NCBI RefSeq assembly: GCF_006517255.1
Contig: NZ_CP041185.1
Location: 1,984,001 to 2,048,000, forward strand
Source: Janthinobacterium tructae
Lineage (GTDB): Bacteria; Pseudomonadota; Gammaproteobacteria; Burkholderiales; Burkholderiaceae_D
Length of the DNA: 64,000 bases
Direction: 5' to 3'
Position numbers and translations under genes: made by a program. Numbering within the stretch: position 1 is the stretch's first letter; the number at the start of each line of letters is the position of its first letter. This document shows positions 45,187 through 55,477 of this stretch, one piece after another. The notes under the pieces were generated by a model. The model was not told the origin of the DNA. It saw only the letters and a program-made list of their open reading frames with translations, and did not search any database.

Positions 45187-46053
45187 TCAAGTGTTCCAGA
45201 TGCGGGGCACGATGGCGTCGCGCCCCAGCATGGCGGGGCGCAGCAGAAGCCAGGCGGCCAGCATGATCCGGCGCGCCGCCTCGCTGTCGCCGCACAGCAG
45301 CCGCACCACCACCAGCGCTTTCATGTGCGTGGCGCCAAACACGGCGCCGGCCGGCACGACAATCTCGCGCACGGCCGCCAGCACTGATGAAGAAACGGGT
45401 GTGCCGACGGCGATCAGGGTGGCGCATACCGTGTGGCCGGCCAGCCCCAGGGGACTGGCCATCAGCGCGCCGCCTCCCGCCAGCACGCCCTGCTCCCACC
45501 ACAGCAGCTTGCCGCCACGGCGGATTTGCACCTGCTGGCTGATGCTGCCTGTGGTAAAACTTTCGCCCGAGGCGCTGCGGCCCAGGCAGACGATGTCGCA
45601 GCCGATGTAGCTGGCGTCGACCGCCAGTTCCACCTCGTGGCGCAGGCGCACGCACGCCTGGTCGAAGAAAATGCTTTCCTGCGGCAGCCACTCGATGGCG
45701 GCGCCGCTGCCCGCGCGCAGCACGATGTGCTGACCCGAAACGTGGCCATTCGCGCGGTACCACTTGGCGGCGCCCGGTGACGTGAGCAAGGCATGCGCGC
45801 CTGCGCCCACCGTGGCGTCGACGGCCAGCTGGTCACCGCCCACCACGCCACCGGGCGGATGGATGATGATGGCGTGGCAGACGGCATCGCCTTCCGGGTA
45901 CAAGGGCTTTTGCACGCGCAAGGGGCCGCGGTGCGTGCGCTCGACCAGGCGGCTGACGCCATCGTGCAGCACAAAACCGAGGCGCAAATGCGCCTGCCAG
46001 GCGCCGTGCGCGCTGGGCTGTGAAGGCATGGCTGGATGGGTACTGTCTGGCAT
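45187..46053 (-). CDS. ureD: urease accessory protein UreD
   Basis: The 288-residue protein has the UreD landmarks IIHPPGGVVGGDQLAVDATVG, LLTSPGAAKWYR and QESIFFDQACVRLRHEVEL, read in parts. It scaffolds the apo-urease with UreF and UreG. The ATG at 46053 is listed; no ribosome binding site is strong, and a TTG three codons further upstream or an ATG at 46029 are alternatives. It is the first gene of the ureDABCEFGJ operon, transcribed leftward. No urea or nickel regulator is encoded beside it. Confidence 0.92.
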   Translation of the reverse strand: MPDSTHPAMPSQPSAHGAWQAHLRLGFVLHDGVSRLVERTHRGPLRVQKPLYPEGDAVCHAIIIHPPGGVVGGDQLAVDATVGAGAHALLTSPGAAKWYRANGHVSGQHIVLRAGSGAAIEWLPQESIFFDQACVRLRHEVELAVDASYIGCDIVCLGRSASGESFTTGSISQQVQIRRGGKLLWWEQGVLAGGGALMASPLGLAGHTVCATLIAVGTPVSSSVLAAVREIVVPAGAVFGATHMKALVVVRLLCGDSEAARRIMLAAWLLLRPAMLGRDAIVPRIWNT

Positions 46054-46187
46054 GCGGGGCAATCGCGTAAATAAGCGATTACCTAAGCAGGATATGTGCC
46101 AGCGTCAGGGGAAGGAAAAGTGAGCATCCTGCACCGCGCTGCTGCGAATGCACCGGCATGGTGCATCGGCCGCACCGGCGTGTATGC

Positions 46188-48392
46188 TCAGGCCACGTCC
46201 AGGGCGCGCCGTTCGCGCAGCAAGGCCGTGAATGGTGCGGCAGCCAGGGGCCGGCTGAAATAATAACCCTGCATTTCGTCGCAGCCGTGTTCCGTCAGGA
46301 AGTCCACCTGTTCGCGCGTTTCCACGCCTTCGGCGATGACGCGCATGTCCAGGTTGTGTGCCAGCGAGATGACGGAACGGGCGATGGCCGCGTCACTGCT
46401 GCTGGTGGTGACGTCGTCGACGAAGGATTTGTCGATCTTCAGCACGTCGATGGGAAAACGCTTCAGGTAGCCCAGGCTGGAATAGCCGGTGCCGAAGTCG
46501 TCGAGGGAAATGCCCACGCCGATATCCTTCAGGCGCGTCAGGGCCGCCACCGCCTTGTCCGGGTCGCCCATCACCGTGCTTTCCGTGATCTCGATACCCA
46601 GGCAGGCGGGTGCGATGCCGTATTTACGCAATACCGCCTCGACGAAAGGCACCGTGCGATCCTGCGCGAACTGTTTACCGGACAGGTTGACGGCCACCTT
46701 GATGCTGCCCAGGCCTGCGTCGTGCCAGGCGCTGATCTGGGCGCAGACGCTTTCCAGCACCCATTCTCCGATGGCCGTGATCAAGCCGTATTCCTCGGCC
46801 AGCGCGATGAACAGGCCGGGCGACACCTTGCCCAGCACCGGGTTCTCCCAGCGCAGCAGGGCTTCCGCGCCCAGCAAGGCGCCCGTGCGCAAGCACATCT
46901 GCGGCTGGTAGTGCACTTCGAATTCATCGCGGCAGATGGCCCCGCGCAGCTGCTGCTGCATGGCCAGGCGGGCGCGGATATCGCTGCCCATGCGCTCCGT
47001 GAAGAAGGCGTAATGGTCGCGCCCCATTTCCTTGGCGCGCACCAGGGCCGTGTCGGCGTGGCGCAGCACGTCGTCGAGGCTGTCGCCGTCGGCCGGGCAC
47101 ATGGCGATGCCGATGCTGGTGGTCAGCGCCAGGCGCTCGCCACCGACATTGAGCTCTTCGCGCAAGCCGGCCAGGATGGTTTGCGCCAGCGCCAGCGTGC
47201 GGCCCAACAGGGCATCGTCCTGCAGCAGGATCTGGAATTCGTCGCCGCCCTGGCGCACCACGGTGTCGCCCTCGCGCACGCAGCCGGAGAGGAAACGCGC
47301 CACCACTTGCAGCGCCTTGTCGCCCACGGCCTGGCCGTGCGAATCGTTGATGTTCTTGAAACGGTCCAGGTCCAGGCACATCAGCACCACTTGCTGGCTG
47401 TCGCGCAGGGCATTGGCGCGCGCCTGTTCGAAACGCTCGCGCAGCAGCACGCGGTTCGGCAAACCCGTCAGCGCGTCGTGGTAGGAAAGGAAATCGATCA
47501 GATGCTGCTCGGCCTTGCGCTCGCTGATATCGAGGAAGACGCCCACATAATTGACGACGGCGCCATCGGGCCCGTACACGGTGGACGCGCTGAGCAGACA
47601 GGGATAGGTGTCGCCGCTCTTGCGCCGCGTCTGCACCTCGCCCGACCAGCAGCCGCTGCTGCGCAAGCCCTGGCGCAGGGCCTGCAGCACCGCTTCGCCC
47701 GTGTGTCCGGCATGCAGGCGCATGATGTCGGTGCCCACCACTTCCTGCGCCGCGTAGCCGGTGATACGTGTAAAGGCGGGATTGGCCGTGACGATGGTGC
47801 CGGCCGGATCGGTGATCAGGATGGCGTCCTGGGTGGCTTCGAAGACCTGGCCGGACAGGCGCAGCAATTCTTCGTTGGCGCGGCGGATCTGCACTTCGCG
47901 CGCCAGGGTGCTGGCCACCTGTTCCAGTTCCGCCGTGCGTTCGGCCACGCGCCGCTCCAGGTTGGCGCGCTCCTGCGCCAGCTGCAGCTGCGCCCGCGCC
48001 AGGCGCACGTGCGCGTCGGTACGGGCGAGAATTTCCTCGGCCTGGAAGGGCTTGGCGATGAAATCGACGGCGCCCAGCGCAAAGCCGCGCACCTTGTCGT
48101 CCGTATCATACTGGGCCGACAGGAAGATCACCGGCACTTGGCGCAGGGACGGTATCTCCTTCAGGCGGCGGCAGACTTCAAAGCCGTCGAGGCCCGGCAT
48201 GCGCACGTCGAGCAGGATCAGCTCCGGCGGGCGCGCCTGGGCCGTCCACAGGGCAAGTTCACCGTTCGGCGCCTGGCGCACCGCATAGCCGGCGCCGCCC
48301 AGCAGGTCGCTCAACAACTTCAGCGAAGCCGGTGTATCTTCAACGATCAGTACTTCGCCCTTAGCATTCACTTCGGAAAAATCGCGGTGCAT
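46188..48392 (-). CDS. response regulator with PAS-GGDEF-EAL output
   Basis: The 734-residue protein has an N-terminal receiver domain (about 12-130; VEDTPASLKLLSDLL, acceptor Asp in LLDVRMPGLDG, Lys in FIAKPFQ), a PAS domain (about 165-280, TDPAGTIVTANPAFTRITGY), a GGDEF domain (about 300-460, RQGGDEFQILL intact) and an EAL domain (about 475-725, LGAEALLRWENP, DDFGTGYSSLGYLKRFPID, AEGVE intact). It is cytoplasmic and phosphorylation-controlled, and can both make and degrade c-di-GMP in principle. It lies downstream of two histidine kinases on the same strand, which are its likely inputs. Confidence 0.9.
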   Translation of the reverse strand: MHRDFSEVNAKGEVLIVEDTPASLKLLSDLLGGAGYAVRQAPNGELALWTAQARPPELILLDVRMPGLDGFEVCRRLKEIPSLRQVPVIFLSAQYDTDDKVRGFALGAVDFIAKPFQAEEILARTDAHVRLARAQLQLAQERANLERRVAERTAELEQVASTLAREVQIRRANEELLRLSGQVFEATQDAILITDPAGTIVTANPAFTRITGYAAQEVVGTDIMRLHAGHTGEAVLQALRQGLRSSGCWSGEVQTRRKSGDTYPCLLSASTVYGPDGAVVNYVGVFLDISERKAEQHLIDFLSYHDALTGLPNRVLLRERFEQARANALRDSQQVVLMCLDLDRFKNINDSHGQAVGDKALQVVARFLSGCVREGDTVVRQGGDEFQILLQDDALLGRTLALAQTILAGLREELNVGGERLALTTSIGIAMCPADGDSLDDVLRHADTALVRAKEMGRDHYAFFTERMGSDIRARLAMQQQLRGAICRDEFEVHYQPQMCLRTGALLGAEALLRWENPVLGKVSPGLFIALAEEYGLITAIGEWVLESVCAQISAWHDAGLGSIKVAVNLSGKQFAQDRTVPFVEAVLRKYGIAPACLGIEITESTVMGDPDKAVAALTRLKDIGVGISLDDFGTGYSSLGYLKRFPIDVLKIDKSFVDDVTTSSSDAAIARSVISLAHNLDMRVIAEGVETREQVDFLTEHGCDEMQGYYFSRPLAAAPFTALLRERRALDVA

Positions 48393-48567
48393 GTAGCAGT
48401 TCTCTCAGCTTTGGATGAGGCGCGGCGCTCGATTGCCACGCTGGACAAGACGTTTCTTTGCGATGAACTACGTACTATCATCATAATCTTTATTGCAATT
48501 TGGCACCATCCATCCACGGCACTTAGTCCGTTTTTTCATCGAATCCGATGTTGTCAGTCCACACTAT

Positions 48568-50733
48568 TCAAGCGCGCACCAGCACGCCCTCGCTCTCCAG
48601 CAGGACGCACAGCTGACGGTACTGGTGCTGCTCGAGCATGGCCTGCAGCGGCGCCAGCAACGGCGCCGCCGACGCCGGCAGGGCCGCCAGCAGCTGCGCC
48701 ACCCTGGCCAGGTTCAATTCGCGCAGCGCCACCAGCAAGGCGGCGCGCTCTTCCCCGGCCAGCAGCAGCAAGTCTTGCGCCTGTAGTGCCGGTGGCCATG
48801 CCGCCTGCGCCGGGATGGCCACCGGCACGGATGCCTGCTCTGGCGCCTGCGCCGCCTGCGCGGGTATGCTGAAACGGAAGGTGGCACCCTGCCCCGGCAT
48901 GGATTCCAGCGTCAGTTCGCCTCTCATCAACTGCACCAACTCGCGCGAGATGGCCAGGCCCAGGCCCGTGCCATCCTTCGGTCCCGCGCTGTCGGCCTGC
49001 ACGAAGGGTTCGAAGATGCGCTGCTGGTCTTCCAGGGCGATGCCGATGCCCGTGTCGCTGACGGCGAACGACAGGCGCCACGTGGCGTCATCCAGCAGCT
49101 CGCCGCGCACGCGCAAGGTGACCTCGCCGCTGCCGGCGAACTTGACGGCATTCGACATCAGGTTCAACAGCACCTGGCGCAAGCGCGTCGCATCGAGCAG
49201 CACCGCCGCCGGCAGGTCCGCGCAATCGAGGCGCAGGGACAGCCCCTGCTGCTCGGCGCGCATGCCCAGCATGTCCATCACTTCCTGCAACAGAGGCGCC
49301 AGCGCCACCACGGTCGCCTGCGCCTGCAAGCGCCCCGCCTCGCCCTTGGAGAGTTCGAGGATTTCATTGATCAGGGTGAGCAAATGATTGCCGGAGCGGT
49401 GGATGATGGCCAGGTTGCGCTTTTCATCGTCCTGCATGTTGGGCGAGGCGGCCATCAGGCGCGAAAAGCCGATCACGGAATTCAAGGGCGTGCGCAGCTC
49501 ATGGCTCATGTTCGCCAGGAAGGTGCTCTTGGCACGGTTCGCCGCCTGCGCCTGGCTGACGGCTACCGACAGGGCGCTCGTGCGCTCGGCCACCAGTTCT
49601 TCCAGGTGGTGGCGGTGGCGCAGCAGTTCGAGTTCGGCCTCGCGGTGCGCCGTGATATCGTAGTTGGAGCCCACCATGCGCATGGGCTGGCCCCGCCCGT
49701 CGCGAAAGATCACGGCGTCGGCCTTGATGTAGCGGATGGCGCCATCGGGCCACAGGATGCGGTACTCGTGCGTAAACGCCTGGCCGGCGCCCAGCGCGGC
49801 GCGCAGGGCCTGCTTGGCCGCCGGCACGTCGTCCGGCATCAGCGCCGCGCGCCAGATGACCGCCGGCGACATGCTGCTGGCCGCATCGGCCTTGAACTGC
49901 GCGTACATCTGTTCATCCCATTGCAAAGCGTCGCTGCTGACGTTCCAGTCCCAGATGCCGATACTCGCCGCGCCGGTGGCCATCTGCACGCGCTCTTCGC
50001 TGCGCTGCAGGGCGCGGTAGCGGCTGTCGAGCAGCGCCACCATGTCGCGGATGGAGCGGTACAGGGTGCGCAGCTCGCCCAGGAACCACGCTTTCGGCGG
50101 CGTGCCGAAGGCTTCGCCCTGCCCCGCCTTGACGCCTGCCGCGTACTGGCCGATCACCTTCAGGGGCTTGAGCATCAAACACCACAGGAGCAGCCAGATG
50201 CAGGCCACAAGGATCACGTCGAGGGCCACGATCATCGCACCGATGCCCAGCGCGCGCTGCCGCAGCTCCGCGTCCAGCAGGGCCGGCGTGGCATACACGG
50301 CAACGCTGCCGATGACTTGTCCGCCCACCGTCACGGGGCGCCGCTGCACCAGCCAGCCGGGTTCGGCGGACAGCGCGGCGAGGCTGTCGATGGCGCCGTC
50401 CGCAGTGCGGCGCAGGATCAGCGCCTCCTTGCCGATGCCCGGCGTGAGGGAGCTGGCCACCAGGTCGCGCTTGCCCAGCATGCTGCGCATGATGGCCTGC
50501 ATCTGCTTTTCATCCAGGTTCCACAAGGGCAGTTCGATGGCCACGGCCAGCTGGTCCGCGCTGACTGCCAGGCTGCGATGCAGGTGCTGCCAGCGCTGCT
50601 CGCGTTCGGACTGGTAAAACAGCACGGCAAACACCAGCAGCAGCACGGTGACGACAAAGGTCAGCGCCACGCTGACAGCCAGCACGATGGACACGCCGCC
50701 CAGACGGGCGCCTTTGGGTGCGTGAAAAGTCAT
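48568..50733 (-). CDS. membrane PAS sensor histidine kinase
   Basis: The 721-residue kinase has a first membrane helix (about 12-35), a periplasmic region (about 36-150), a second helix (about 162-185), a HAMP-like stretch, a PAS domain (about 235-365, GIWDWNVSSDALQWDEQMYA), HisKA (about 395-460, His in FLANMSHELRTPLNSVIGF) and HATPase_c (about 500-615, LMSNAVKFAG, DTGIGI, GTGLGLAISRELV). The last roughly 90 residues form a helical tail ending LEQHQYRQLCVLLESEG. The ATG overlaps the upstream gene's stop (ATGA). It has no receiver of its own; output is probably the REC-PAS-GGDEF-EAL protein. Confidence 0.88.
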   Translation of the reverse strand: MTFHAPKGARLGGVSIVLAVSVALTFVVTVLLLVFAVLFYQSEREQRWQHLHRSLAVSADQLAVAIELPLWNLDEKQMQAIMRSMLGKRDLVASSLTPGIGKEALILRRTADGAIDSLAALSAEPGWLVQRRPVTVGGQVIGSVAVYATPALLDAELRQRALGIGAMIVALDVILVACIWLLLWCLMLKPLKVIGQYAAGVKAGQGEAFGTPPKAWFLGELRTLYRSIRDMVALLDSRYRALQRSEERVQMATGAASIGIWDWNVSSDALQWDEQMYAQFKADAASSMSPAVIWRAALMPDDVPAAKQALRAALGAGQAFTHEYRILWPDGAIRYIKADAVIFRDGRGQPMRMVGSNYDITAHREAELELLRHRHHLEELVAERTSALSVAVSQAQAANRAKSTFLANMSHELRTPLNSVIGFSRLMAASPNMQDDEKRNLAIIHRSGNHLLTLINEILELSKGEAGRLQAQATVVALAPLLQEVMDMLGMRAEQQGLSLRLDCADLPAAVLLDATRLRQVLLNLMSNAVKFAGSGEVTLRVRGELLDDATWRLSFAVSDTGIGIALEDQQRIFEPFVQADSAGPKDGTGLGLAISRELVQLMRGELTLESMPGQGATFRFSIPAQAAQAPEQASVPVAIPAQAAWPPALQAQDLLLLAGEERAALLVALRELNLARVAQLLAALPASAAPLLAPLQAMLEQHQYRQLCVLLESEGVLVRA

Positions 50734-53700
50734 GCGTCTTCGCCCTGCGGTTCGCTGGCCAGCTGCGTCAGCAAGGCGCACAGCGCCTGGTACTGGTGCT
50801 GTTCCAGCATGGCGGCGATGTGCGCGGACAGCTGCGGCAGGCCGGTCGCCACGCCGGCCAGCACGATGGCGCTGCGCCGCAAATCGAGGGCTTGCACGGA
50901 TTCGAGCAGCGCCTGCCGTTCGGCCGCGCCCAGCTGGCCCAGCGCCTGCCGCAAATCAAAGGCTGGCGCCGGCACGCGCGACGGCGCGGCGGTGGTGCGC
51001 TGGAAGCGCACGCCCAGTTGCTGCTCCAGCATGGCGAACAGGTGTTCCTGCTCGATCGGCTTGCGCAGGAAACCGTCGGCGCCGGCCGCCAGCGCCTCCT
51101 GCTTTTCTTCTTCGAAGGCGGAGGCGGTCATGATCACCAGGCGCGGCTGCACCAGCGCCGGCTGCGCGCGCAGCCAGCGCGTCAGCGCCAGGCCATCCAT
51201 GTCCGGCATGCGCCAGTCGCTCAGCACCATGTCGTAGCGCTGCGCCGCCAGCATGGCTTGCGCCTGCGTGCCGCCCGCCGCTTCCTGCAGCTGGAAACCC
51301 AGCGGCGCCAGCAAGCCGGCCAGCAGCTTGCGGCAGTTGTCGTCATCGTCGACCAGCAGCACCATGCGCCCACGCTGGGCCGGCGGCAGGCGCGCCACGC
51401 GGCCCGGCGCCAGCGTCGCGATGGCCGGCTGCCGCAGCACCGGCGCGCGCAGATCGAAATGGAATACGGAGCCGGACCCCAAGGTGGAGTCGACGCGCAG
51501 CTCGCCGCCCATCAGGCGCACGAATTCGCGCGAAATGGTCAGCCCCAGTCCCGTGCCGGCCTGCGCCACGGCGCTGTCGGCCTGCACGAACGGTTCAAAG
51601 ATGCGCTCCAGATCCGCTTGCGCGATGCCGCTGCCCGTATCGCGCACGGCAAAGGCCAGCGCCATCTGCCCACCTTCTGCCGTCTGGCAGGCCAGCGACA
51701 AGGTCACGCTGCCCTGCTCGATGAACTTGAGCGCGTTCGACAGCAAATTGAGCAGCACCTGGCGCAGCTTGGCGCCATCGAGGCGCACCAGCAGCGGCAC
51801 GCCGGAACGTTCGAGCTGCAGCGCGATGCCCTGGTCGCTCGAACGCATGCGCACCATCTCGAGCACCTCGTCGAGCAAGCCATTCAAGTCCACGGGTCCC
51901 GTTTGCAGCTGCATGCGGCCCGCTTCGATTTTCGACAATTCGAGGATGTCGTTGATCAAGGTCAGCAAATGATGGCCGGCGCGGTTGATGATGGCCAGGT
52001 TATGCTTTTCTTCCTCGAACATGCTGCTCGAATCGGCCATCATCTGCGAAAAACCGATCACGGAATTCAAGGGCGTGCGCAATTCGTGGCTCATGTTGGC
52101 CAGGAAAACGCTTTTCGCGCGATTTGCCGATTCGGCCTCGGTGACGGCCACCGACAGGGCCGCCGTGCGCTGCTGCACCAGTTCTTCCAGGTGGTCGCGG
52201 TAGCCGAGCAATTCCTGCTCGCTGTGCTTGCGCTCGGAAATGTCGACGATGCCGCTGCGCACCAGGCGCCGCCCTTCCATGGGCAATTTGACCAGCCGCA
52301 CCTCGCAGGGAAAAACGCTGCCGTCGGCACGCCGCACATTGCGTTCCACCAGGACAGGCTCGCCCAGCATGGCACGGCGCAGATGCTCTTCCATCATCAG
52401 GCCCAGCGGCAAGCCATCGGGCTGCTTGCCGGTATACAGGTCGAACGGCCCGCGTGCCAGCAGTGCCGCGCGCGACAGGCCCAGCATGCGCTGCGCGCTG
52501 CTGTTGGCGTCGACGAAGCGGTCCACGTCCAGGTCGTACACCAGGATGGCTTCCGGCGCATGCTCGACCAGGATGCGGAAGCGCTGCTCGCTCTCGCGCG
52601 CATCGCTCTCGGCGCGCCGCAGGCGCCGCCGCTGCAGCAGCAAGGCGCTCAGCAAGCCGGCCATCACGATAAAGACGCCGCCCACCAGCAGCACGGCAAG
52701 GCGGTGCTCGTGCCACAGTTCCGGCGGCCGGTTGAGGAACAGCGTGTGCGGCGGCAGCCGGCTGATGTCGGCATCCCAGCGCTGCAGCTGTTCCCAGTCA
52801 TACATGGGTATTGGGCGGGCCGGCGGCAGCAAGGCTCCCGGCGCGGCGGGCGCCTTGCCATCCAGCACCGCCAGCGACATCTGCGCCACCTGCTGCGCGG
52901 CCTGTTCGATGTGCAGGATGGAGCCGCCCAGGATGCCCTTGCCGACCGTCGCGTTGTACATGCCAAAGGTGGGCACATTCGCCAGCCGCGCCAGCTGCAC
53001 GGAAAACTGCACGGGCGTGGCGATGGCGCCGTCCACGTCGCGGTTGACATTGCCCGCCACCAGCACGCTATCAGCTGGCAAGTGTGCCACCGAAGAGCGC
53101 ATCTGGTCCAGGGTCAGGTTATCGAGGTAGCGCATGGCCACCTTGCCCTGCCACGCCAGCGCCGCCTGCTGCATGTTGCGCTTCAAGACCTGGTCGGCCT
53201 CGCTGGTGCCGACGGCCATGACGATGGTCTTGGTGTCAGGGAACAGCGACATGGCTTGCGCCAGGGTACCGGGAAAATCGACATTCGCCTTTTGCTGCCA
53301 GATGGCAGCCGGGCTGCCGGTCGGCAAGGCCATGCCCGAGGTGTTAATCGCCAGCACGGGCACCTCGCGCGCCAGCGGCGCCAGGTCCGACAGCAAAAAA
53401 TCGAGCGCTGGCTGCTGCATGGCGATGATCAGGTCCGCCTTGCGCCCCATCATCTCGGTGTATCTTAAAAGCAACAAATCGCGCATCTCATTGCGCAGCG
53501 CCGGGTCTGCCTGGGTATTCAGGTTGAGGTGCTCGACCATGATGTCTTCGCTGGCCAGGCCTGCGGCGGCCATGGCGGCCACATAGGTGCGCGTGTACGA
53601 TTCCACGCCGGCGCGGCCATAGTCGTAAGCGTTAAGGAACAGCACGCGCTGGCCCTGGTGCGGCGGCGCGACGGTGGGTGCTGCTGCCGGCAAGGCGGCG

Positions 53701-53795
53701 CAGGGCGCGGCGACCCAGAACGCCAGCAGCAATGCGCGGCAGCAGCGGCGCACCGCTGCCCTGCCCTGCCCACCGCCCGGCACATCACGCATCAT
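50730..53795 (-). CDS. hybrid histidine kinase with periplasmic ABC-substrate-binding-like sensor
   Basis: The 1021-residue protein has a signal-anchor (about 15-40) and an ABC-type substrate-binding sensor (about 48-335, RVLFLNAYDYGRAGVESYTRTY, AINTSGMALPTG, MYNATVGKGILGG), one TM helix (about 364-388), PAS (about 400-525), HisKA (His in MSHELRTPLNSVIGFSQMM, about 570), HATPase_c (about 670-790, DTGSGIAQADLERIFEPFVQ, GTGLGLTISRE), REC (about 815-930, LLVDDDDNCRK, LSDWRMPDMDG, LRKPIEQEH) and a tail (about 940-1021) ending in LEQHQYQALCALL. The ligand is unknown. The gene is the first of the cluster and overlaps the next kinase. Confidence 0.88.
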   Translation of the reverse strand: MMRDVPGGGQGRAAVRRCCRALLLAFWVAAPCAALPAAAPTVAPPHQGQRVLFLNAYDYGRAGVESYTRTYVAAMAAAGLASEDIMVEHLNLNTQADPALRNEMRDLLLLRYTEMMGRKADLIIAMQQPALDFLLSDLAPLAREVPVLAINTSGMALPTGSPAAIWQQKANVDFPGTLAQAMSLFPDTKTIVMAVGTSEADQVLKRNMQQAALAWQGKVAMRYLDNLTLDQMRSSVAHLPADSVLVAGNVNRDVDGAIATPVQFSVQLARLANVPTFGMYNATVGKGILGGSILHIEQAAQQVAQMSLAVLDGKAPAAPGALLPPARPIPMYDWEQLQRWDADISRLPPHTLFLNRPPELWHEHRLAVLLVGGVFIVMAGLLSALLLQRRRLRRAESDARESEQRFRILVEHAPEAILVYDLDVDRFVDANSSAQRMLGLSRAALLARGPFDLYTGKQPDGLPLGLMMEEHLRRAMLGEPVLVERNVRRADGSVFPCEVRLVKLPMEGRRLVRSGIVDISERKHSEQELLGYRDHLEELVQQRTAALSVAVTEAESANRAKSVFLANMSHELRTPLNSVIGFSQMMADSSSMFEEEKHNLAIINRAGHHLLTLINDILELSKIEAGRMQLQTGPVDLNGLLDEVLEMVRMRSSDQGIALQLERSGVPLLVRLDGAKLRQVLLNLLSNALKFIEQGSVTLSLACQTAEGGQMALAFAVRDTGSGIAQADLERIFEPFVQADSAVAQAGTGLGLTISREFVRLMGGELRVDSTLGSGSVFHFDLRAPVLRQPAIATLAPGRVARLPPAQRGRMVLLVDDDDNCRKLLAGLLAPLGFQLQEAAGGTQAQAMLAAQRYDMVLSDWRMPDMDGLALTRWLRAQPALVQPRLVIMTASAFEEEKQEALAAGADGFLRKPIEQEHLFAMLEQQLGVRFQRTTAAPSRVPAPAFDLRQALGQLGAAERQALLESVQALDLRRSAIVLAGVATGLPQLSAHIAAMLEQHQYQALCALLTQLASEPQGEDA

Positions 53796-53956
53796 TCGCC
53801 ATGCCCATGCTCACTCCGCCTGTCACCATGTTTCACCCATGCGCTGGCCGATCAGCCACCGACACTTACAAAAACATGATAACGTCAACTGCAGGGGCAA
53901 GTCTATTCCTTAGGGCAATCTTTTGACAATCCACCCGCTCGCCACACCAAACATCG

Positions 53957-55303
53957 TTACGCCGCGGTGCCGCTGATACCGAACAATTCCAGCTTCAGCC
54001 CTTTTATGCCGGACGGCACATAAATCGCAATCGCCTGGGCCTTGATCATGCTGTCATAAATACTGCCCTTGTTATCGATCGAAAAGTAGTACGTATTGGG
54101 CCGCACCGGCACTTCGGCAGGAACCTGGGCCATATGACGCAACTCGGCACCAGGAAGTGCCCGGCCCAGTAACAGGTCGATATTGTCCGGAGATGAAATC
54201 TTGAACTGCAACGGCACCGTGGCGACCAGTTCCAGCGCCGGCATATCGGCGTTCACCGCAAGACAGAGTTCGGTCTGACGGTCAATCCGCTTGGCATCGA
54301 GCAAGCCGTGATAGTGGGTGTTTTGTTGCGCGTCGTTGGACAGCGCAATCGGGAAGTAGCGCGACAGGAGTACCGTATCGATCAGGTCGCGAATGATGCC
54401 ATCGAGCTTGCCGAAACCGGGCGCCGCGTCATCGTGAGAATAAGCCGGCAAATCGCTCAGTGTGTATTTTTTCGAAAACGTCATCAAGCCACCGGCCAAT
54501 GCCATCAATTTTTCAAATAAATACACGGGATGGTGGCGCCGGTAACTGGCGCAATGACTGAGTGTGGCGCTGGCCGTGCTCAATGTTTTGAGCATCCAGA
54601 ACGAGGAAACATCGCCGCCATGAAATTCCACCGCATGGTTACCGGGCTGGCGGTGGCAGCTGTACAGCGCTTCAATTTTCGCGCCCATGCGGTCGATCAG
54701 CGACTCGAGCATTTTCTGCAGCGAAGACTCGGCGCTGATGGTCAGGCCAGGTGGAATGAAGGAAGTATCGACTTCGAAGCCGCCGTTGCCGGCACGGTGC
54801 AGACGAATCACCGGGATGGCAAGGTAATCATTCAGGGGCTCCAGTTGCGACAGCAGGTACACGCGCTTCTTCAAATAAACCACCTCGATGCTGACTGCCT
54901 CGCTGTACAGATCCGGGGTTTCGATATCGGCCTGAACATAGCGCGCGCCTGCAGAGCTCACATTGCCGCCATGTGCCTGCAGCGCGGGTAGCGCGGCATA
55001 AAAAGTAAAGCTATGTTCGCTGGAAGGCAGCTTGGACAGGTCAACGGCACTGGGCAATACATCGCCAAGCGGCGCCTCAAACAGCTCGCCATCCTGAAAG
55101 ACCAGCGACATGGCCTCCGCCCGCAGGCTATTGTTGGCCAGTGCATCCGCATTCCAGCTGACGCCATGCACGCCCCATAAATGGGGATTAATCAACGAGG
55201 CCAGTCGTTGCAGGCGCGCTTCATGGTAGCGGTCCAGTTGCTGGAAGTGCTGGGGCCCGATGGCCAGGCCTTCGGACCAAAGTAATTTGGATGGCAGTGT
55301 CAT
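53957..55303 (-). CDS. tssK: type VI secretion baseplate protein TssK
   Basis: The 448-residue protein matches TssK: N-terminal LLWSEGLAIGPQHFQQLDRYHEARL, then LLGRALPGAELRHMAQVPAEVPVRP near the C-terminal third and YYFSID, the neck/shoulder/head architecture that links the baseplate to the TssJLM membrane complex. The start MTLPSKLLW has GGAG six bases upstream. It is transcribed away from tssF, with 174 bases of shared promoter region. It marks the left edge of the T6SS locus visible here, next to the kinase cluster. Confidence 0.93.
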   Translation of the reverse strand: MTLPSKLLWSEGLAIGPQHFQQLDRYHEARLQRLASLINPHLWGVHGVSWNADALANNSLRAEAMSLVFQDGELFEAPLGDVLPSAVDLSKLPSSEHSFTFYAALPALQAHGGNVSSAGARYVQADIETPDLYSEAVSIEVVYLKKRVYLLSQLEPLNDYLAIPVIRLHRAGNGGFEVDTSFIPPGLTISAESSLQKMLESLIDRMGAKIEALYSCHRQPGNHAVEFHGGDVSSFWMLKTLSTASATLSHCASYRRHHPVYLFEKLMALAGGLMTFSKKYTLSDLPAYSHDDAAPGFGKLDGIIRDLIDTVLLSRYFPIALSNDAQQNTHYHGLLDAKRIDRQTELCLAVNADMPALELVATVPLQFKISSPDNIDLLLGRALPGAELRHMAQVPAEVPVRPNTYYFSIDNKGSIYDSMIKAQAIAIYVPSGIKGLKLELFGISGTAA

Positions 55304-55477
55304 TGCGTTCTCCATGGTGACCGTTGGAATCTTGCTGCCTAGCCAGTCTGATGTTGCCAGCATGGAAGTCCTTGATGTTGCGCAGCACCCTGTTCAATTA
55401 TTTGCGCAAACGCAATTTGCCTTTGAGAAAACGCTCGGATACTGGCCATTCCGCCGCAAAGACACAGGAAAAGAGAG

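Noticed and set aside
46158..48872. A 904-codon plus-strand frame opposite the REC-PAS-GGDEF-EAL gene.
   Set aside because: His/Gln/Arg-rich, low-complexity translation without domains. The minus-strand gene has full motifs, so this is a shadow frame.
50718..53468. A 916-codon plus-strand frame opposite the hybrid kinase gene.
   Set aside because: Same antisense artefact; composition dominated by Gln, Arg, His and Ala, with no ribosome binding site.
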